From JAVWIF01 sp036639635 (GTDB lineage Bacteria; Bacillota_I; Bacilli_A; Erysipelotrichales; Erysipelotrichaceae), in the NCBI GenBank assembly GCA_036639635.1, contig JAVWIF010000035.1, positions 1 through 18,757 of the forward strand: DNA of 18,757 nt. The letters are read 5' to 3'. This document shows positions 7,009 to 13,918 of the stretch, in pieces. Under the pieces are notes generated by a model. It was not told where the DNA came from. It ran no database searches and was given only the letters and a program-made list of their open reading frames with translations. The position numbers and the translations under genes are program-made. Numbering within the stretch: the first letter of the stretch is position 1; each line of letters opens with the position of its first letter.

Positions 7009-7855
7009 GTTTGAAATAGAAAAGAAGAATCGCTTTATCCCAATTATTATAGGGATTATAGCAGTGTTTGTTGGAGCTTTGGTATTACTAATGGGATATT
7101 TTTTTGTTGAAAAAGTGAATATTGTATCTGGTGTTTTATTTGTAATAGGATTTATCTTATTTATATTATTTATGGTAAACGCATGTTATTGGATATTTAA
7201 AGATTGCAAAAGTCGTGGTGAAAATGGTTGGATATGGATTTTAATCATTATATTAATTTCACCTATTGTAGGTTTACTTATATATTTTATAGTACGCAAA
7301 GGAGAAAGAGTAACTTGCTTTTCTTGCCATCGCATAATTGATAAAGATGCAATATATTGTAACTATTGTGGAGCAAAACAAGAGCCAATTGAAGAAAGTC
7401 TTCATAAGAAAGCAGGAATGAAACACTTAGTTATAGGGATTGTTACGAGTGTACTCATGATAGTGAGTTTCATAGGATTTGCAATTGCAACGTTATCGTC
7501 TGAAAGTAGTTATTTTAATCATGGTTATGTCATGATGAGCATCGATAATACATGGGGAAATAAATGGGATTTAAAGTTTTCATCAGCAAGTGAAGGGTTT
7601 CGTAAACGTACTGATTTGAAAATAAATAATAATAAAGAAACTTTATATGTAGATATAGCATGTAAAAAAACAAGTGATAAAGATAAACTGATTCTTCATA
7701 TTGAACAAGGTGATGTTCATGATGAAATTGATGTGACAAATCTAAAAGAACCTTTACATTACCCTTTAACGAAATTCAAGAAAGGTGAGATTGATCTTAC
7801 TCTAGAAATACATGGGGTAGAGGATGTAAAATTAAAAATAAATGTACGAGAATAG
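7001..7855 (+). CDS. Membrane protein with PLDc_N-like segment and zinc ribbon
   Basis: A 284-residue protein. Hydrophobic helices lie at about 13-35, 41-61, 77-98 and 142-164. Residues 58-100 (YWIFKDCKSRG, then SPIVGLLIYFIVRK) resemble the short PLDc_N/phospholipase D-nuclease N-terminal membrane hairpin, but no nuclease domain follows. A zinc-ribbon signature CFSC-x10-CNYC places C106, C109, C120 and C123. The last 120 residues are polar and beta-rich, alternating in character like an immunoglobulin-type extracytoplasmic domain. The ATG at 7001 is chosen over upstream in-frame codons because AGAGGAG precedes it and it overlaps the prior stop. A sensor or effector role in the sigma-factor system is inferred. 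Topology is ambiguous because a simple four-helix count puts the ribbon outside. Confidence 0.82.
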   Translation: MNEFEIEKKNRFIPIIIGIIAVFVGALVLLMGYFFVEKVNIVSGVLFVIGFILFILFMVNACYWIFKDCKSRGENGWIWILIIILISPIVGLLIYFIVRKGERVTCFSCHRIIDKDAIYCNYCGAKQEPIEESLHKKAGMKHLVIGIVTSVLMIVSFIGFAIATLSSESSYFNHGYVMMSIDNTWGNKWDLKFSSASEGFRKRTDLKINNNKETLYVDIACKKTSDKDKLILHIEQGDVHDEIDVTNLKEPLHYPLTKFKKGEIDLTLEIHGVEDVKLKINVRE

Positions 7856-7858
7856 TAT

Positions 7859-7894
7859 AAAGAAGGATACGCTACGTTTAGCGTATCCTTCTTT
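7859..7894. terminator. Bidirectional intrinsic terminator
   Basis: A perfect 16-bp stem AAAGAAGGATACGCTA (7859-7874) with TAGCGTATCCTTCTTT (7879-7894) and a four-base loop CGTT. It serves both the sigma-factor operon and the convergent HAD gene, whose stop codon begins in it. Confidence 0.9.
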
Positions 7895-8666
7895 AAATAA
7901 GATTAAGTTTTTGTAGCGCTATATAAATGCCATCATTCCACACTTCAGTTGTAATAAAATCTGCAACGTCTTTTACTTCATCAAAGCCATTTCCCATAGC
8001 CACGCCTATCGTAGCATTTTCTAGCATTTCAACATCATTTAAACTATCTCCAAAAGCAATATACTCGCTCTTGTTGAAGTAATCTAATACAAATTGTATT
8101 CCTAAATGTTTATGAAATCCTTTTAAAATAATATCGGCATAAGTAGAAGGGCCCGGTATGACTTCAATTCCTTCAATGTCACGATACTCTTGATAATCAT
8201 AACCCATTGGACCATAGGCAATCATCATGAGTACAAATGATTCATCATAAGGTAAAACAGGAGGAATGATTTCCTTAAAGTATTCAGTAGATTCAATTAC
8301 ATAGGTATTTGGTTCTGTTGTTAAACGATTACTTTCTCCCATGATAAATAACGGTGAGTTTAATTCTTCTGCTTTATGTAAACAAGCATGAACAATATCA
8401 CTAGGGATACAAGTTAATTGAAGGGGTTGAAAATCATGGTTATAGATTGCTTGTCCATTGTTACAAACGTATATATCCCAATCTATTAGCTTTTCAAATT
8501 CACCCTCTTTTAATGAGATTAAAGAACGCCCAGAACAGATACATAAAGTATGTCCTTTTTTACGCAATAATTGCAAAGCTTTTATTGTTGATGCTGGAAC
8601 GATATGCGTGTTACTATCAACCAAAGTTCCATCAATATCAAAGAATATGAGTTTTTTATCTTCCAT
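7893..8666 (-). CDS. Cof-type HAD-superfamily phosphatase
   Basis: A 257-residue HAD-IIB (Cof) hydrolase, a cytoplasmic Mg2+-dependent phosphatase that generally acts on sugar or nucleotide phosphates. Motif I is FFDIDGTLVD with nucleophile D10 and acid D12; motif II is CICSGRS (S45); motif IV is AFGDSLNDVEML, followed by the AMGNGFDEVKDVADFIT stretch typical of Cof proteins. A C2B-type cap of about 100 residues lies between. The frame opens at TTG 8678, but ATG 8666 has GGAGGG immediately upstream on the minus strand and the TTG lies within that site. The true substrate cannot be read from sequence. Single gene with its own promoter. Confidence 0.92.
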   Translation of the reverse strand: MEDKKLIFFDIDGTLVDSNTHIVPASTIKALQLLRKKGHTLCICSGRSLISLKEGEFEKLIDWDIYVCNNGQAIYNHDFQPLQLTCIPSDIVHACLHKAEELNSPLFIMGESNRLTTEPNTYVIESTEYFKEIIPPVLPYDESFVLMMIAYGPMGYDYQEYRDIEGIEVIPGPSTYADIILKGFHKHLGIQFVLDYFNKSEYIAFGDSLNDVEMLENATIGVAMGNGFDEVKDVADFITTEVWNDGIYIALQKLNLI

Positions 8667-8694
8667 AATGCCCTCCAATTGTGCTATTTCTTGT

Positions 8695-8723
8695 ATGATA
8701 GCATAAGAATTGGTAATTTGTAA
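8695..8723 (-). promoter_or_regulatory. Promoter of the HAD phosphatase gene
   Basis: On the minus strand TTACAA (rc of 8718-8723), a 17-base spacer and TATCAT (rc of 8695-8700) with an upstream TG (extended -10). Divergent from the glmU operon. Confidence 0.6.
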
Positions 8724-8783
8724 CCATTAATTGAAAGAAATATGTGGAAAAAAGCAGAATACCTTTTTTTTATAGTCAAATTT

Positions 8784-8792
8784 TGATAAAAT
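8784..8792 (+). promoter_or_regulatory. Extended -10 promoter of the glmU operon
   Basis: TGATAAAAT (8784-8792) is an extended -10 element 20 bases upstream of the glmU start. The -35 position holds only a T-run (8764-8769), so the promoter probably relies on the TG extension. GGAGG (8800-8804) follows as ribosome binding site. Confidence 0.45.
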
Positions 8793-8812
8793 AGTCATGG
8801 AGGTAATTTTTT

Positions 8813-10168
8813 ATGAAATCTGCTATTGTTTTAGCTGCCGGCAAAGGCACAAGAATGAAATCAGCACTAAATAAAGTAATGCATCCTGTACTAAATAAAC
8901 CAATGATAGGACATATCGTTTCTAGTTTGAAAAAATCAGACGTTGATCGTATTGTTGTAATTGTTGGACATGGTGCGCAGAGTGTAAAAGAGTATTTGAA
9001 AGATGGAGTGGAATATGCACTTCAAGAACCTCAATTAGGAACAGGGCATGCCGTAATGCAAGCAAAAGCTTTGGAAGAAGTAGATGGAGATACCATTGTT
9101 TTATGTGGAGATGGACCATTAATCCAACCAGAGACTATTCAAAAAGCGTTTGCAGCAAATGTAGGACATGCATGTACCGTATTAACTAGTGTTCTAGATG
9201 ATGGAGCACGCTATGGAAGAATTGTTAGAAATAAGGATGGTTCTGTAGAAAAAATCGTTGAAGCAAAGGATTGCAGTGAACAAGAATTGACCATAACAGA
9301 GATCAATACTGGAATTTTCTGTTTCAATAACAAACTATTGTTTGAAGGATTAAAAGAAATAAAAAATGAAAATGCACAGAATGAATACTATTTAACCGAT
9401 TTAGTAGAAATCTTTAATAAAAAAGGACAAAGTGTAAATGCTATGATTGTCGAAGATCAAGACGAAACAATGGGCGTTAATGATCGCGTTGATTTAGCAA
9501 AGGCAGCAACTTGGATGAAACGCCATGTTAATCAAAAACACATGTTAAATGGAGTGAGCATTCTCGACCCAGAAAACACCTATATTGATGTAGATGTTGA
9601 AATTGGGGAAGATAGTGTTATTTATCCAAATGTACATATTCAAGAAGCAAGTAAGATTGGAAAGAATGTAACGATTTTACCAAATTCTTTCTTAAGAAAT
9701 GCAATCATTGGCGACAACGTAACCATTGATAGTAGTAAGATTGTAGAAAGCAAAGTAGGCGCACATACAACAATAGGTCCAATGTCTCACTTAAGAAACA
9801 ATACTGAGATTGCCGAAAATTGTCGTATTGGAAACTTTGTAGAATTCAAAAACACATACTTCGGAGATGGCAGCAAGTGCGCCCATTTAACTTACATTGG
9901 TGACAGTGATTTTGGTAAAAAAATCAATGTTGGTTGTGGGGTTGTTACTGTAAATTATGACGGAAAAAATAAGTTTCGTACCGTAGTAAAAGATGGCGCT
10001 TTTATCGGAAGTAATTGTAACTTAATTGCTCCTGTTACCATCGGAGAAAATGTTTTATTAGCCGCAGGATCCACAATCACCAATTCTGTAGATGATGGTG
10101 ATATGGGTATCGCAAGATCACGCCAGTCCATAAAAAAGGGATTTGGTACAACGTACAAAAACAAGTAG
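8813..10168 (+). CDS. glmU: Bifunctional GlcN-1-P acetyltransferase / UDP-GlcNAc pyrophosphorylase
   Basis: GlmU acetylates glucosamine-1-phosphate and then couples it to UTP, making UDP-GlcNAc for peptidoglycan and teichoic acids. The N-terminal nucleotidyltransferase has LAAGKGTRMKS (7-17), QEPQLGTGHAV and LCGDGPLI. From about residue 250 the C-terminal half is a left-handed beta-helix of hexapeptide repeats, with the acetyltransferase catalytic histidine in GPMSHLRNNTE and acetyl-CoA-binding VNYDGKNKFRT. At 451 residues it is full length. GGAGG lies nine bases before the ATG. It is followed 24 bases later by prs, the conserved Bacillota pairing (gcaD-prs in Bacillus subtilis). Confidence 0.97.
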   Translation: MKSAIVLAAGKGTRMKSALNKVMHPVLNKPMIGHIVSSLKKSDVDRIVVIVGHGAQSVKEYLKDGVEYALQEPQLGTGHAVMQAKALEEVDGDTIVLCGDGPLIQPETIQKAFAANVGHACTVLTSVLDDGARYGRIVRNKDGSVEKIVEAKDCSEQELTITEINTGIFCFNNKLLFEGLKEIKNENAQNEYYLTDLVEIFNKKGQSVNAMIVEDQDETMGVNDRVDLAKAATWMKRHVNQKHMLNGVSILDPENTYIDVDVEIGEDSVIYPNVHIQEASKIGKNVTILPNSFLRNAIIGDNVTIDSSKIVESKVGAHTTIGPMSHLRNNTEIAENCRIGNFVEFKNTYFGDGSKCAHLTYIGDSDFGKKINVGCGVVTVNYDGKNKFRTVVKDGAFIGSNCNLIAPVTIGENVLLAAGSTITNSVDDGDMGIARSRQSIKKGFGTTYKNK

Positions 10169-10192
10169 GAAAGGTACAGGGGTAGTAAAAAA

Positions 10193-11149
10193 ATGGAAAA
10201 CAAAACAATCGTATTCGCTCTAACATCAAGTGTTCAATTAGCAAATGAAATCGTTGCAAAATTAGGAATACCATTAGGACAGTGTGACGTAAAGCACTTC
10301 TCTGATGGAGAAATTTTAGTTGAAATAGGAGAATCAGTACGTGGCAAGAATGTTTATATTGTCCAATCTACTTGTGCACCTGTTTCTAGCAATATTATGG
10401 AAGTATTGATTGCTATTGATGCTTGTAAACGTGCAAGTGCAGCTCATATTTCTGTTGTAATGCCATACTTTGGATATGCTAGACAAGATCGTAAAGCAAA
10501 AGCAAGACAACCAATTACATCAAAATTAATTGCCGATTTATTAGAAACAGCAGGAGCAAATCGTGTGATCACGATGGAACTTCACGCCACACAAATTCAG
10601 GGATTCTTTGATATTCCTGCAGATGATATTTCCGCAATTTGCATTCTTGGAAAATACTTTAAAGAATTGAACTTACAAGATATTGTTGTCGTTTCTCCTG
10701 ATCATGGTGGAACAACACGTGCTAGAAAATTAGCAGAAATCTTACATGCACCACTTGCTATTATCGACAAACGTCGTCCTAAACCAAATGTTGCTGAAGC
10801 AATGAACATTATTGGTGATGTAAATGGTAAAGTAGCAATTATGGTAGATGATATTGTAGATACAGCAGGAACACTTACTGCTGGTATTAAAATGTTATAT
10901 GATAAAGGAGCTACTGCAGTTTATGCATCTTGTATTCATGGTGTTTTATCAGGACCTGCTATTGAACGTTTAAAAGCAGCTAATTTATCTGGATTTATCT
11001 GTACAAATACAATTCCACAAGATGATAAAATGGCTGAATACCCAGAAATGAAAGTATTATCTGTAGGACCTGTATTAGGTGAAGTTATTAACGCTGTAGA
11101 AACTAGCACACCAGTGAGTGAAATTGTTGCTCGTTATGCTGAATCTTAA
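10193..11149 (+). CDS. prs: Ribose-phosphate pyrophosphokinase (PRPP synthetase)
   Basis: Prs makes 5-phosphoribosyl-1-diphosphate from ribose-5-phosphate and ATP, the precursor for purine, pyrimidine, NAD, histidine and tryptophan synthesis. The 318-residue class I enzyme shows FSDGEILVEIGESVRG, the flexible catalytic loop YARQDRKAKARQPITSKL, the metal/ATP histidine in ELHATQIQGFFDIP, VVSPDHGGTTRARKLA, KRRPKPN and the PRPP-binding loop MVDDIVDTAGTL. AGGGG lies upstream of the ATG. It is transcribed with glmU and followed 24 bases later by a small membrane protein gene. Confidence 0.97.
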   Translation: MENKTIVFALTSSVQLANEIVAKLGIPLGQCDVKHFSDGEILVEIGESVRGKNVYIVQSTCAPVSSNIMEVLIAIDACKRASAAHISVVMPYFGYARQDRKAKARQPITSKLIADLLETAGANRVITMELHATQIQGFFDIPADDISAICILGKYFKELNLQDIVVVSPDHGGTTRARKLAEILHAPLAIIDKRRPKPNVAEAMNIIGDVNGKVAIMVDDIVDTAGTLTAGIKMLYDKGATAVYASCIHGVLSGPAIERLKAANLSGFICTNTIPQDDKMAEYPEMKVLSVGPVLGEVINAVETSTPVSEIVARYAES

Positions 11150-11173
11150 TTAATACGAAGGAAGGAAATGAAT

Positions 11174-11530
11174 ATGCTGGAACATATTATTGAAACTATG
11201 CTACCAGAAATCGTTTCTATATTGGAAATCATTGGAGTCATCGTAATTACGATTGGTTCTTTAAAAGCTTTTTATCATTATCTAAAAGCGTTCCTCACGC
11301 AGAAACAATACCCCATTAGAATTGAACTAGCCAATGCGCTAGCTTTAGGCTTAGAATTTAAAATGGGTGCTGAGATACTAAAGACGGTATTGGTAAGAAG
11401 TTTTAGTGAAATATATATTTTAGGAGCTATTATATTGTTACGTGCATTATTATCCATGATGATTCATTTTGAAATTAAAGCGGAAAATGAACATGGTGAC
11501 AAACAAGCAGCTTCGCCCAATAATTACTAA
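11174..11530 (+). CDS. DUF1622 family membrane protein
   Basis: A 118-residue membrane protein resembling DUF1622. Hydrophobic helices lie at about 13-34, 52-72 and 80-100; the conserved-looking core is IRIELANALALGLEFKMGAEILKTV. The C-terminal tail is polar (EHGDKQAASPNNY). An in-frame ATG lies at 11168, but the AAGGAAGG site (11158-11165) is better spaced for 11174. It is the last gene of the glmU-prs transcript, ahead of a terminator. No biochemical function is known to me for this family, and the link to PRPP or UDP-GlcNAc synthesis may only reflect shared transcription. Confidence 0.85.
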   Translation: MLEHIIETMLPEIVSILEIIGVIVITIGSLKAFYHYLKAFLTQKQYPIRIELANALALGLEFKMGAEILKTVLVRSFSEIYILGAIILLRALLSMMIHFEIKAENEHGDKQAASPNNY

Positions 11531-11561
11531 AAAAGGAACAACTTTCGAGTTGTCCCTTTTT
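11529..11561. terminator. Bidirectional intrinsic terminator
   Basis: Stem ACAACT/AGTTGT (11538-11543, 11548-11553) on a stable TTCG tetraloop, continued across one A-C mismatch by GG/CC and an A-run/T-run. It closes the glmU-prs-DUF1622 operon and, read on the other strand, the convergent minus-strand operon ending at 11563. Confidence 0.88.
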
Positions 11562-11562
11562 C

Positions 11563-12327
11563 TTAACTATGAAATATTCGATATATAAAATTATTTGGTC
11601 CTTCATTAAACAAGGAAACAATCCCTTCTGTACCTTGCTCTTGATAAATATCATGAATATAAAACATACCTGCAACACTAGCAAAACGATCCCATAGAAT
11701 TGGTGACTTTGCACATAGTAATAGCTTATGCTGGACAACTTTATTATCTACTTCAATCGCTTGAGCAAGCATTCCAAAGGCTTTTTCTTTATGCACTTCA
11801 TATTTATCAGTATGGAAGCTATACGTATTGCAGTCCTCGTTCCAAGCAAGGAAATTTGCCAATCCATTTGCGAACGTTAAATAATCTAAGATATCTAAGT
11901 ATTCTTTTAGCTTCATAGGATAGTATTGATGAATGCCAATTTTAGTTACTTCAAGACTAATGAAATTTTTTATGATATACATCATTTGTGAAACAACTCT
12001 TGTACAGTTTGCTACTTGAATTACATCTATAAAAAGGTAAATTTTATCATCTTTATGTATTTGATATCCAATTTTATTACCACCTACCATTGGACATATC
12101 GAAATAATATCAAGAAAAGAAGTGTCTATAAATAAACTGTTCCATAAGTCTAAATTAAAGATAGGGAACTTATCACTTATTGCCTGTATTTGTGTACTTA
12201 CTTCTTTCACTACATCTTTTCTTTTTATATCAGGTTCTTTAAAATCTTCCAATAATTTAAAAAGTGGTTCTTCTTGTAATTCTTTATCATCTAAAAAAGC
12301 TTGTATAAAAGAGTTGTTAAATAACAT
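11563..12327 (-). CDS. Uncharacterised 254-residue protein
   Basis: I do not recognise this protein. It is soluble, with no signal peptide and no clear membrane helix. The N-terminus (to about 50) is acidic and helical. The middle holds an alternating beta/helix stretch with YQIHKDDKIYLFIDVIQVANCTR, and the end has ILWDRFASVAGMFYIHDIYQEQG and SLFNEGPNNFIYRIF. No HExxH, Walker or other catalytic motif is seen. The start has AAGAAGG on the minus strand at correct spacing. It lies 15 bases downstream of the four-helix membrane protein gene and very likely shares its transcript, so the two products may work together. Confidence 0.8.
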   Translation of the reverse strand: MLFNNSFIQAFLDDKELQEEPLFKLLEDFKEPDIKRKDVVKEVSTQIQAISDKFPIFNLDLWNSLFIDTSFLDIISICPMVGGNKIGYQIHKDDKIYLFIDVIQVANCTRVVSQMMYIIKNFISLEVTKIGIHQYYPMKLKEYLDILDYLTFANGLANFLAWNEDCNTYSFHTDKYEVHKEKAFGMLAQAIEVDNKVVQHKLLLCAKSPILWDRFASVAGMFYIHDIYQEQGTEGIVSLFNEGPNNFIYRIFHS

Positions 12328-12342
12328 AGCTAGACCTTCTTT

Positions 12343-12747
12343 CTATTGTGCTGATGGTTTGTTTTTGCCAGCTCCATAATAATAGAACAGTGGAACAATT
12401 AAGGAAATTGCGAGTTGTCCTAAAGATGATAATGAGAAATCAATTGTCAAGAAATTTAAAACGACACTAAGTACTAATAAGAGTCCAAATAACATACAAA
12501 GCTTATAGTACTTTGTATTTCCACAAAAAACAATTCCAACGATTCCTGCTACTGTTTGTATTCCTGCTTGTCCATAAGCAAGACTGAGCGTAATAAAAGA
12601 ATTATTATTTCCATTTAACCCTAAAGTGGAAAAAGTCTTAGCATCGCCTTGTTGTAAGGCAAAATAGATTAACCCAAAGGCTGCAAGTCCAAATGACAAT
12701 TCTAATACAGCAGATACTTTTAAAATTTTTCTTCCATTTGCTTCCAT
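12343..12747 (-). CDS. Uncharacterised four-helix membrane protein
   Basis: A 134-residue integral membrane protein with hydrophobic helices at about 10-30, 50-75, 81-101 and 108-127. The first and second helices are joined by a polar loop rich in asparagine (LGLNGNNNSF), and the tail is short and basic (GKNKPSAQ). No family is recognised. AAGAGGT precedes the ATG on the minus strand. It is the first gene of a two-gene minus-strand operon and is divergent from the polysaccharide deacetylase gene. Confidence 0.82.
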   Translation of the reverse strand: MEANGRKILKVSAVLELSFGLAAFGLIYFALQQGDAKTFSTLGLNGNNNSFITLSLAYGQAGIQTVAGIVGIVFCGNTKYYKLCMLFGLLLVLSVVLNFLTIDFSLSSLGQLAISLIVPLFYYYGAGKNKPSAQ

Positions 12748-12772
12748 ATAAATTACCTCTTTTCTTCTCTAT

Positions 12773-12801
12773 ATCATAGCACATTAGTACACATTTGATA
12801 A
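12773..12801 (-). promoter_or_regulatory. Promoter of the minus-strand two-gene operon
   Basis: On the minus strand TTATCA (rc of 12796-12801), 17-base spacer, TATGAT (rc of 12773-12778) with an upstream TG. A 6-bp inverted repeat ATTAGT/ACTAAT (12783-12788 and 12802-12807) spans the spacer and -35, a possible weak operator. Confidence 0.6.
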
Positions 12802-12877
12802 ACTAATTGCGATATGAAGAGCGAATTACTTCATAAGAGAAGCAAATAAGGGAATGCTAAAGTTGAGGTGATTTAAA

Positions 12878-13645
12878 ATGGATAAAAAGACGTTTAGGGA
12901 TGTACTAATTAGTTGTACTTGTTTTATATTAGCCATGTTATTAACTTCTTTTTGGATAGATAAAAAGATGGATAAAACAAATAGTAAAACGACATCTGTA
13001 GTACAAAGTGGTAGTAAAAAAGTGATGTATTTAACCTTTGATGATGGTCCTAGTAAACATACACAAGAAGTACTAGACATATTAGATAAGTATAAGGTGA
13101 AAGCAACTTTTTTTGTAACAGGAACCAACAAGGAATATTACAATATGATTAACAAAGAAAGTGAAAATGGTCACGGTGTCGGTGTGCATACTTTCTCTCA
13201 TAGTTATGATAAGATCTATGCGAATACAACAGCATATTTTGCAGATCTAGAAAAAATGAATGAATTGATTGCGCAACAAACAGGTAGTAAAGCAACTTTT
13301 ATGCGTTTTCCAGGAGGTAGTAGCAATACGGTTTCACGTAAATATCAAAATGGTATTATGAGTACTTTAACTAAAGAAATGAGCGCTAAGGGCTATCAAT
13401 ATTATGATTGGAATGCTTCAAATGGTGATGGTAATTGTTACTTAAGTAGTGAAAGACTGACTGCTCAAGCAATTAAAGAAGTTGGCAATAAACAAGAAGT
13501 CATGATGCTAATGCATGATGGAACTGGTAATAAGTCAAGTGTTGAAGCACTGCCTTCAATTCTAGAAAATATGTTAGCAAAGGGCTATGAATTTAAAATA
13601 ATCAGTAATGATACACCTGTATTTCATCATCATATTGCGAACTAA
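12878..13645 (+). CDS. Membrane-anchored NodB-type polysaccharide deacetylase
   Basis: A 255-residue cell-surface enzyme of carbohydrate esterase family 4. An N-terminal membrane anchor (about 8-26) precedes a short linker and the NodB domain. Motif 1 is TFDDGPS (D55 catalytic base, D56 metal ligand), motif 2 is HTFSHSY (H104 and H108, metal ligands), motif 3 is RFPGGSSN (R143), motif 4 is DWNASNGD (D177) and motif 5 is LMHDG (H213), so the metal site and catalytic residues are all present. Family members remove acetyl groups from peptidoglycan N-acetylglucosamine (PgdA-like, lysozyme resistance) or other surface glycans; peptidoglycan is the likely substrate, not proven. GAGGTGA lies upstream of the ATG. 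Single gene with its own terminator. Confidence 0.93.
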   Translation: MDKKTFRDVLISCTCFILAMLLTSFWIDKKMDKTNSKTTSVVQSGSKKVMYLTFDDGPSKHTQEVLDILDKYKVKATFFVTGTNKEYYNMINKESENGHGVGVHTFSHSYDKIYANTTAYFADLEKMNELIAQQTGSKATFMRFPGGSSNTVSRKYQNGIMSTLTKEMSAKGYQYYDWNASNGDGNCYLSSERLTAQAIKEVGNKQEVMMLMHDGTGNKSSVEALPSILENMLAKGYEFKIISNDTPVFHHHIAN

Positions 13646-13688
13646 TTTATACGATAACAAGGAACTAGAATGATATAAAACAAAGTAA

Positions 13689-13724
13689 AATCTATCGAAA
13701 GTAATATTGATAGATTATTTTTTT
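13689..13724 (+). terminator. Intrinsic terminator after the deacetylase gene
   Basis: Perfect arms AATCTATC (13689-13696) and GATAGATT (13709-13716), 12-base loop, then A and a run of seven T to 13724. Confidence 0.85.
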
Positions 13725-13817
13725 CCAGGAATTAAATAACACATAGCTTAGCTATATACTTTTAGGTATGAAGATAGATCAGATTATGAAAAAGCAGTCA
13801 AAATGAAATTATAATTT

Positions 13818-13876
13818 AATTATGGCAGTTAACGTTACCACTTTTGATAAAAACGAAAAAGTGGTAACGTTAACTG
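13818..13876. repeat. Palindromic repeat, copy 1
   Basis: A 59-bp element whose core is a perfect inverted repeat: 20-bp arms at 13826-13845 (CAGTTAACGTTACCACTTTT) and 13857-13876 with an 11-base A-rich loop. A second copy lies at 18510-18568 in the same orientation (54 of 59 bases identical). The arm itself contains the self-complementary TAACGTTA. There is no U-tract on either side, so it is not an ordinary terminator. It ends four bases before the inverted repeat over the ATPase gene promoter. Confidence 0.93.
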
Positions 13877-13879
13877 TAA

Positions 13880-13902
13880 TATATCACTAAAAGTGATATA
13901 AT
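13880..13902 (+). promoter_or_regulatory. Promoter with operator-like palindrome before the ATPase gene
   Basis: A consensus -10 box TATAAT (13897-13902) is overlapped by a perfect inverted repeat, TATATCACT and AGTGATATA (13880-13888 and 13892-13900) with an AAA spacer. No good -35 is seen; the expected position falls on the end of palindromic repeat copy 1. Binding of a repressor to the palindrome would mask the -10 box. Confidence 0.6.
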
Positions 13903-13918
13903 AAATATGGTGATGAAA

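Noticed and set aside
8447..8706. Plus-strand open frames opposite the HAD phosphatase gene
   Set aside because: They mirror a well-supported minus-strand gene with intact HAD motifs and lack initiation signals.
12826..13131. Minus-strand open frame opposite the 5' end of the deacetylase gene
   Set aside because: Antisense shadow; the plus strand holds the NodB motifs and a strong ribosome binding site.
13818..13876. Palindrome read as an intrinsic terminator for the deacetylase gene
   Set aside because: No T-run follows on either strand, and a good terminator already lies at 13689-13724.
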